Assembly (NCBI GenBank): GCA_023420935.1
Contig: JAEZUR010000129.1
Span: 1 to 38,122 of the forward strand
From: Bacillota bacterium
GTDB lineage: Bacteria; Bacillota; Clostridia; Lachnospirales; Lachnospiraceae
Direction: 5' to 3'
DNA: 38,122 nt
The notes beneath the pieces are model-generated. The model saw nothing but the letters and a program-made list of their open reading frames with translations, was not told the DNA's origin and ran no database searches. A program made the position numbers and the translations under genes. Of the stretch, positions 32,682 through 38,122 are shown piece by piece. Numbering within the stretch: position 1 is the first letter of the stretch; the number at the start of each line of letters is the position of its first letter.

Positions 32682-32710
32682 ATAGAAAGTTCACAGTGTG
32701 TGCTTTCTAT
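32682..32710. repeat. inverted repeat upstream of pepF
   Basis: ATAGAAAG (32682-32689) pairs with CTTTCTAT (32703-32710), with an inner CACA/TGTG pair. No T run follows. It may be an operator or a leader hairpin for pepF; I found no convincing promoter for pepF nearby. Confidence 0.45.
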
Positions 32711-32761
32711 CGTTTGGTTATGATGAAAGCTTAATAAATCAGCATGGAAAGGATGATTTTT

Positions 32762-34567
32762 ATGTCAACAAAAGTTATGCCCAAAAGAAATGAGATGGAA
32801 GAAAGATTTAAATGGAAGATGGAAGACTTATATCCCTGCGATGAGGATTGGCAAACAGAATATGATGAAGTGAAACAACAATTAGAATCACTAAAAGGTT
32901 ATAAAGGTACGTTATCTACGTCTAGTCAATGTATCTGTGATTTTATGGAATTACGGGAAGTGGTATCTAAGAAATTAGAACGTGTATATGTTTATGCCAA
33001 TCAAAAGTATCATGAAGATACAACGAATTCAATCTATCAGAATTTGACGGATTTAGCAGGAAGTCTTATGGTAATGGTGTCTAGTGCTACTTCGTTTGTT
33101 ACTCCTGAAATTCTTTCCATGGATGAAGCTGTTGTAACTAGATTTCTTGAAGAAAATCAGAATCTGCAAAAATATAAAAGGTTTATCGAGGATATTCGAA
33201 GAAAACAAGTTCATATATTATCAGAAGAGATGGAAGAATTATTGGCTGATGCAGGCGAGATGGCAGAAGCTGCGGGTAATATCTTTTCCATGTTTAACAA
33301 TGCGGATATAAAATTTCCGGAAATCACAGATGAGAATGGAATTAAAGTTGCCATTAGTCATGCAAGATTTATGACTTTTTTACAGAGTAAGGATCGTAGA
33401 GTAAGAAAAGAAGCGTTTGTTGGATTATATGGCGTATATAAACAGTTTAAAAACACTCTGGCTTCCACATTTATCTCTAACATAAAAAAAGAGGTATTCT
33501 ATGCCAAAGCAAGAAAATATCCATCCTCTCTGGCTGCAGCACTAGACGATGGAAACATTCCAGTAGAAGTCTACACCAATCTAATTCAGGTGGTAAATGA
33601 TAATTTAACCCATATGCATGATTACGTATCACTTAGAAAGAAAATCCTAAAGGTTGAGAATCTTCACATGTATGATTTGTATACACCAATTGTTTCAGAA
33701 GTAGATATGGATATTCCGTTTGAAGAAGCAAAGGCTATGGTGCTAACAGGATTGGAACCATTAGGGAAAGCATACCAGGCGATTTTGGAAGAAGGTTATC
33801 AAAATGGTTGGATTGATGTTTATGAAAACGAAGGTAAAAGAAGTGGCGCATATTCCTGGGGCGCGTACGGAACACATCCTTATGTGTTATTGAATTATCA
33901 AGATAACTTAAATAATGTGTTTACATTAGCGCATGAGATGGGGCATGCACTTCATTCTTATTATTCAGACAAGACACAACCTTATATTTATGCTGGATAC
34001 AAAATATTTGTGGCAGAAGTAGCATCTACTTGCAACGAGGCACTTTTGATGCATTATTTATTAAAAGAAACACAAGATAAGCAAAAACGTGCCTATCTAA
34101 TCAATTATTATTTGGAGCAATTCCGTACAACACTATTTCGACAAACCATGTTTGCTGAATTTGAAATGATTACTCATGATAAAATTGAGCAAGGGGAAGC
34201 GCTAACCGCCGAATCCTTATGTAAAATATACCGGGAATTAAATATAAAATATTTTGGGGATAATATAGTGGTGGATTCAGATATTGATATGGAATGGTCT
34301 AGAATTCCTCATTTCTATAATGCCTTTTATGTATATCAATATGCAACTGGATTTTCGGCTGCCATTGCTCTGTCACGGAAAATTTTACAAGATGGTCAAT
34401 CTGCTGTGGATGATTATATTAATTTATTTTTATCGGGTGGAAGTTCAAAAGATCCAATTGATTTGTTAAAAGCAGCAGGAGTAGATATGAGTGCGAAAGC
34501 TCCAGTAGAAGAAGCGATGAAAGTGTTTGCAGAGTTATTGGATGAAATGGAACAATTAATGAATTAA
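32762..34567 (+). CDS. pepF: oligoendopeptidase F (peptidase M3B)
   Basis: PepF (601 aa, normal length) is a cytoplasmic zinc peptidase that cuts short oligopeptides. The zinc motif is LAHEMGHALHSYY (H391, E392, H395), and EVASTCNEALL downstream supplies the third ligand. The N-terminal helical region begins EMEERFKWKMEDLYPC, typical of the family. Start 32762 is 8 nt after AAAGGA; ATG 32744 lies just upstream of that site. The gene is divergent from ylbJ. It ends without an obvious terminator before the uracil permease leader. Confidence 0.96.
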   Translation: MSTKVMPKRNEMEERFKWKMEDLYPCDEDWQTEYDEVKQQLESLKGYKGTLSTSSQCICDFMELREVVSKKLERVYVYANQKYHEDTTNSIYQNLTDLAGSLMVMVSSATSFVTPEILSMDEAVVTRFLEENQNLQKYKRFIEDIRRKQVHILSEEMEELLADAGEMAEAAGNIFSMFNNADIKFPEITDENGIKVAISHARFMTFLQSKDRRVRKEAFVGLYGVYKQFKNTLASTFISNIKKEVFYAKARKYPSSLAAALDDGNIPVEVYTNLIQVVNDNLTHMHDYVSLRKKILKVENLHMYDLYTPIVSEVDMDIPFEEAKAMVLTGLEPLGKAYQAILEEGYQNGWIDVYENEGKRSGAYSWGAYGTHPYVLLNYQDNLNNVFTLAHEMGHALHSYYSDKTQPYIYAGYKIFVAEVASTCNEALLMHYLLKETQDKQKRAYLINYYLEQFRTTLFRQTMFAEFEMITHDKIEQGEALTAESLCKIYRELNIKYFGDNIVVDSDIDMEWSRIPHFYNAFYVYQYATGFSAAIALSRKILQDGQSAVDDYINLFLSGGSSKDPIDLLKAAGVDMSAKAPVEEAMKVFAELLDEMEQLMN

Positions 34568-34582
34568 ATTTCTTCATTTTTC

Positions 34583-34611
34583 TTTACAAAATGACAATCA
34601 TATGGCATACT
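34583..34611 (+). promoter_or_regulatory. promoter of the uracil permease gene
   Basis: TTTACA (34583-34588), 17 nt, CATACT (34606-34611), with TGG directly before it as an extended -10. Transcription would start near 34618, immediately before the structured leader. Confidence 0.45.
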
Positions 34612-34625
34612 AAGAAACGATGAAT

Positions 34626-34723
34626 TTCACATAAGGTAATATTACTACAGGAAAGCCTGAGTTATTATTGTGGTCTTGGCTAAAAGCAAGGCCACTTTTC
34701 ATGCCATAATATTCCCTTGTGAA
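34626..34723 (+). ncRNA. candidate structured leader RNA before the uracil permease
   Basis: TTCAC-AT-AAGG (34626-34636) pairs with CCTTGTGAA (34715-34723), closing two internal arms. One is TAATA/TATTA (34637-34641 with 34663-34667), topped by CAGG-AAAG-CCTG (34648-34659). The other is GTGGTCTTG/CAAGGCCAC (34670-34678 with 34687-34695) followed by four T. The fold is a three-way junction. I see no match to the purine riboswitch core or a PyrR site. Pairings were found by eye. Confidence 0.35.
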
Positions 34724-34763
34724 GCTAATTACTTATACTAATACATTATAGGAGGAGTTACAC

Positions 34764-36140
34764 GTGTCATCAAAAAATATTGTATCAGGTTATTTGCCTG
34801 ATGAACGTCCACCAGTTATTTCCTTGTTTTTCTTTGCACTACAGCAGATTGTAGTTATGTTCCCAGCTACTGTATTGGTAGCATTACTTACAGGGTTTCA
34901 TGTATCAACCACTATTTTTGCCAGTGGATTAGCAACCTTGTGCTTTATACTTGTAACAGGAAGAAAAATACCACTTTATTATGGATCTAGTTTTTCCTAT
35001 CTTGCAGCAATTACATCTATTATGGGTGCAGAAGCATTTTCAACCTATTCATTAAATGACAAGATTTCTATTGCACAATTTGGTATCGTTATGTCAGGTT
35101 TTGTATCCATTTTTGCAGGTATAGTAATTAAACGTAGTGGGCAGAAAATGGTTGAAAGAGTTCTTCCAGCAACCGTAACTGGTAGTATCGCTATCATAAT
35201 TGGTTTATCCTTAGCAGCTAATGCCATGACCAATGCAAGTACTGCTCCGGTTAAAATAGCAAAAGAATCTGCAGAATTAGGATATAATATGGCTTGGACA
35301 ATAGCATTTATCACGTTGATTTCTACTATTTTATACTCTGTATATTTAAAAGGTAAACTTAGTCAATTGCCTATTTTATTTGGACTAGCTACTGGTTATA
35401 TCGCAGCAGTTATTATTGGTTATATTACAGGTATTCCATTTGTATCATTTGATACAATTCCTATGGATAAGATTTTAGTTCCTCCAACATTTACATTTCC
35501 GAAACCTTCTTGGGCAGCAATTGCAGCAATTATGCCAATCGCTATTGCTACTGTACCCGAATCAACAGCACACATTTTCCAGCTTCATATCTATGTAAAT
35601 GATCTTGCTAAGAAAAAGGGATCCAAGAAAAAATATGATATAGAAGACAAATTAGGTCTTAATTTAGTTGGTGATGGTATTGGCGATATTGTTTCCGGTT
35701 TTATCGGTGGTCCAGCAGGAACCAATTATGGAGAAAATATTAGTGCAATGGCACTATCCAAGAACTTCTCTGTCCTCGTTTTAATCGTGGCAGCTTGTAT
35801 CACAATGGTAATTTCCTTCTTTACTCCATTAATTAACTTAGTATATTCCATTCCAACTGCAGTAATTGGTGGTTTATCTATTTACTTATTTGGTGTTATT
35901 GCGGCACAAGGTGTTACCATTATGATTGATAAAAAAGTAGATATGTTCCAATCTAGAAACTTAGCTGTTATCGCGGTTATCTTAATTGTTGGTTTAGGCG
36001 GAAGTTTTGGATTTAAAGATGGTATGATTCCGATTTTTGGTATTGAATTCCCTGCTATTGCATCCGCTGCCGTAATAGGAATTCTTTTAAATTTACTATT
36101 ATCTTTTGGTACAAAAGAAGAAGAAATTGAACAAGCATAA
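34764..36140 (+). CDS. uraA: uracil permease, NCS2 family
   Basis: The protein (458 aa) is a polytopic NCS2 nucleobase:proton symporter with about 14 membrane segments. Family motifs include FALQQIVVMFPATVLVALLTG at the start, IATVPESTAHI (substrate-site glutamate) and GGPAGTNYGENISAMA, whose TxYGEN form is typical of uracil rather than xanthine carriers. The GTG start follows GGAGGAG by about 7 nt. It is preceded by a structured leader with a terminator-like arm, so regulation by attenuation is plausible, and followed by a strong terminator. No pyrimidine genes are adjacent. Confidence 0.9.
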   Translation: MSSKNIVSGYLPDERPPVISLFFFALQQIVVMFPATVLVALLTGFHVSTTIFASGLATLCFILVTGRKIPLYYGSSFSYLAAITSIMGAEAFSTYSLNDKISIAQFGIVMSGFVSIFAGIVIKRSGQKMVERVLPATVTGSIAIIIGLSLAANAMTNASTAPVKIAKESAELGYNMAWTIAFITLISTILYSVYLKGKLSQLPILFGLATGYIAAVIIGYITGIPFVSFDTIPMDKILVPPTFTFPKPSWAAIAAIMPIAIATVPESTAHIFQLHIYVNDLAKKKGSKKKYDIEDKLGLNLVGDGIGDIVSGFIGGPAGTNYGENISAMALSKNFSVLVLIVAACITMVISFFTPLINLVYSIPTAVIGGLSIYLFGVIAAQGVTIMIDKKVDMFQSRNLAVIAVILIVGLGGSFGFKDGMIPIFGIEFPAIASAAVIGILLNLLLSFGTKEEEIEQA

Positions 36141-36186
36141 TTTCGATTATGAAACGTTAAAATAAGATTAAAAAGTTAGGTATTAC

Positions 36187-36215
36187 TTTCCTATCTTTGG
36201 AAAATGTTATATAAT
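36187..36215 (+). promoter_or_regulatory. possible promoter of the P-type ATPase, just before a terminator
   Basis: TATAAT (36210-36215) has a weak TTTCCT 17 nt upstream (36187-36192). The predicted start near 36222 falls inside the 5' arm of the next hairpin. Confidence 0.35.
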
Positions 36216-36250
36216 AAAGTTCACTCTAGGATTTAGAGTGAACTTTTTTT
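36216..36250 (+). terminator. Rho-independent terminator after uraA
   Basis: GTTCACTCTA (36219-36228) pairs perfectly with TAGAGTGAAC (36234-36243); AAA/TTT extends it to 13 bp. The loop is 5 nt and seven T follow. The next ribosome site is only about 10 nt further on. Confidence 0.9.
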
Positions 36251-36272
36251 AATGTGAGAAAGGAGTTATGCT

Positions 36273-38122
36273 ATGATACCACATAAAGGAACCATGGAAG
36301 ATGTTTTATTAGAATTTCAGGTAAATCAAGAAACTGGACTAGGATCGGATAAGGTTATAGTAGCAAGAGAAAAATACGGAGAGAATCTACTTACAGAGAA
36401 AAGAAAAAAGACTTTTTTAGAACGTTTCCTTGCACAATTTAAAGATGTCATGATTATGATTCTTTTAATTGCAGCCGCCATTTCTTTCGTAATTGCCATT
36501 ACTGAACGTGACCTAGGAGAATTGTTTGAACCTATTTTAATTCTTGTCATTGTTATCTTGAATGCTTTCATGGGCGTTATACAAGAAAGTAAAGCGGAGA
36601 AAGCATTAGAGGCACTAAAAAGTATGTCTGCTCCTCAGGCAAGAGTATTAAGAAATGGAAAAGAAGAGATTATTGATGCAGCACAATTAGTTCCAGGAGA
36701 TATCATCTTATTGGAAGCAGGAGATTTTATTCCAGCAGATGCTAGATTGCTTACTTCTTCAAGTCTAAAATCAGAAGAATCTGTCCTAACAGGTGAATCG
36801 GTTCCAGCAGAAAAAAATGCAGATGATTCAGTGGAAGCCAATGCACCAATCGGGGATCGACACAATATGATCTATTCCGGTTGCAGTATTTCCTATGGTC
36901 GTGCAACCGCAATTGTTACTCAGACTGGTATGGAAACTGAAATGGGTAAAATAGCAAACCTTTTAGATAGTGAATTAGAATCACAGACACCATTGCAAAA
37001 AAAGCTTGCCAATTTAGGAAAGTATTTAGGTATATTAGCATTGGCAGCATGTGCAGTTATTTTCGTAATCGGTATCATCGATGGTATTCCTATTATGGAG
37101 ATTTTTATGACTGCAGTATCACTTGCAGTTTCTGCAATTCCTGAAGGTCTTCCTGCAATTGTTACGATAATTTTATCCATTGGCGTACAACGCATGGTAA
37201 AGAGAAATGCTATAATTAAGAGGATTCCTGCAGTGGAAACGTTGGGAAGTGCTTCTGTTATTTGTTCAGATAAAACCGGTACCTTGACTCAGAATCGTAT
37301 GACTTTGGTTAAGGCATTTGATGCTAAGACAAACATAACAGAAGATATTACTGAGAATAATTCCAATACGATTAAAAACCTATTAATGTATGCAGCGTTA
37401 TGTTGTGATGGCTCCGTGTCCTTTCAAGATGGTAAAGAAGTGGCGATCGGTGATCCGACGGAAACTTCTATTATCGTTGCAGCATACAAAAATGGAATGG
37501 AAAAAGATAAACTGAACACCATGCACAAACGAGTGGCTGAACTTCCGTTTGACTCGGATAGAAAATTAATGACAACAGTCAATGTAATAGATGGAACTAA
37601 GGTGGTAATTACCAAAGGCGCATTTGATGTTTTGGCTTCAAAATGTGTAAATGGTGATGTTATCGCTGGAGAGAAAATGACGGAACTGTTTAGTAAGGAT
37701 GCACTACGTGTTCTTGGTGTAGCGTATAAAATAGTGGATGATATTTCTGCTAATCCAACCATGGAAGAATTGGAATCCGATTTGACTTTTATGGGCTTAG
37801 TAGGAATGATTGACCCACCAAGACCAGAAGCCAAAGAAGCAGTAAAATTATGCAGAAATGCAGGCATTAAGCCGGTTATGATTACAGGCGATCATGTTGT
37901 TACTGCCTCTGCAATTGCAAAAGAAATTGGCATATTAGCTCCTGATGATGAAGCGGTGAACGGGACACAATTGGCAGCAATGTCGGAAGAAGAATTAGAT
38001 AACCGAGTACAGAATATATCTGTTTATGCAAGAGTATCGCCTGAAGATAAGATTCGAATCGTCAAAGCATGGCAAAAGAAAGATAGAGTTGTTGCTATGA
38101 CAGGTGATGGTGTAAATGATGC
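36273..38122 (+). CDS. P-type cation ATPase, Ca2+-transporting type (3' end outside the window)
   Basis: This is the first 616 codons of a P-type ATPase. It shows the N-terminal actuator and membrane region, the dephosphorylation motif as VLTGES, the M4 segment AIPEGLPAIVTI whose glutamate binds Ca2+ in the P2A type, the phosphorylation site D333-KTGTLT, the nucleotide-domain KGAFD and MITGD, and TGDGVND at the very edge. About 250 residues with the last membrane helices are missing. It probably exports Ca2+ (or Mn2+), judged from PEGLP; related P2 pumps share this motif, so the ion is not certain. ATG 36273 follows AAGGAG by 7 nt; the ATG at 36268 meets a stop at once. It sits 23 nt after the uraA terminator. 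Confidence 0.92.
   Translation, partial: MIPHKGTMEDVLLEFQVNQETGLGSDKVIVAREKYGENLLTEKRKKTFLERFLAQFKDVMIMILLIAAAISFVIAITERDLGELFEPILILVIVILNAFMGVIQESKAEKALEALKSMSAPQARVLRNGKEEIIDAAQLVPGDIILLEAGDFIPADARLLTSSSLKSEESVLTGESVPAEKNADDSVEANAPIGDRHNMIYSGCSISYGRATAIVTQTGMETEMGKIANLLDSELESQTPLQKKLANLGKYLGILALAACAVIFVIGIIDGIPIMEIFMTAVSLAVSAIPEGLPAIVTIILSIGVQRMVKRNAIIKRIPAVETLGSASVICSDKTGTLTQNRMTLVKAFDAKTNITEDITENNSNTIKNLLMYAALCCDGSVSFQDGKEVAIGDPTETSIIVAAYKNGMEKDKLNTMHKRVAELPFDSDRKLMTTVNVIDGTKVVITKGAFDVLASKCVNGDVIAGEKMTELFSKDALRVLGVAYKIVDDISANPTMEELESDLTFMGLVGMIDPPRPEAKEAVKLCRNAGIKPVMITGDHVVTASAIAKEIGILAPDDEAVNGTQLAAMSEEELDNRVQNISVYARVSPEDKIRIVKAWQKKDRVVAMTGDGVND

Noticed and set aside
34612..34763. Purine riboswitch or PyrR attenuator before the uracil permease
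   Set aside because: The conserved purine-aptamer junction sequences and the PyrR-loop consensus are absent; only the general stem layout is similar.
1..38122. tRNA, rRNA, insertion sequences, prophage or a defence island
   Set aside because: No cloverleaf-like sequences, transposase, integrase or defence-type proteins were seen; the products are housekeeping, transport, envelope and sporulation proteins.

Overview
The window is AT-rich chromosomal DNA from an endospore-forming Firmicute. Several products point to a clostridial genome, most likely Lachnospiraceae (inference; no 16S or marker search was possible): an alpha/beta-type SASP, GerW/YtfJ with its DUF2953 (YtfI) partner, a YlbJ-like membrane protein, a SpoVK-like AAA+ ATPase, and a giant 2-hydroxyacyl-CoA dehydratase activase-type protein. 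Gene order is chromosomal: rpmB-yloU-fakA-recG and rsmD-coaD-ylbJ are Bacillus-type neighbourhoods. I see no phage, plasmid, insertion sequence, CRISPR array, rRNA or tRNA.

Layout. 1-5307: a CheV-like CheW-REC protein, an acidic zinc-ribbon membrane protein of unknown function, hisH-hisF (IGP synthase) and ung, closed by a strong hairpin. 5420-9643 (minus): a 1407-residue tandem-ASKHA activase/dehydratase-like protein. 9868-10665: a LysM protein with an internal 24-bp minisatellite. 10748-22691: a long co-directional run that begins at a perfect sigma-A consensus promoter and ends at a terminator. It holds a 29-codon leader ORF, CorA, a rhomboid-like protein without a visible catalytic serine and with a zinc tail, a tandem GT-C/PMT-type mannosyltransferase, a dolichol-phosphate-mannose-synthase-like GT2, two ABC-2 permeases without an ATPase, two unknown proteins, DUF2953 and GerW. 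22671-27661: rpmB, then yloU-fakA-recG, with two tiny hydrophobic minus-strand ORFs between. 27812-30975: AAA+ ATPase, SASP, rsmD and coaD. 30997-34567: a coiled-coil protein convergent with ylbJ, then pepF. 34583-38122: a uracil permease with a structured leader and a P-type Ca2+-type ATPase cut by the window end.

How genes work together. HisH supplies ammonia to HisF. The GT2 could make a polyprenyl-phosphate sugar that the GT-C/PMT enzyme next door uses on exported proteins. YtfI/GerW, SASP, YlbJ and the SpoVK-like protein belong to sporulation, and two of them carry sigma-G- or sigma-E-like promoter sequences. Most of the window is ordinary housekeeping. The points most worth a second look are regulatory: a UACG-tetraloop hairpin between a Shine-Dalgarno and its start codon, a small ORF in the corA leader, a three-way-junction-like leader before the uracil permease, and overlapping mini-ORFs near rpmB. 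Several starts were moved to the codon best spaced from a Shine-Dalgarno; residue numbers count from the start given.
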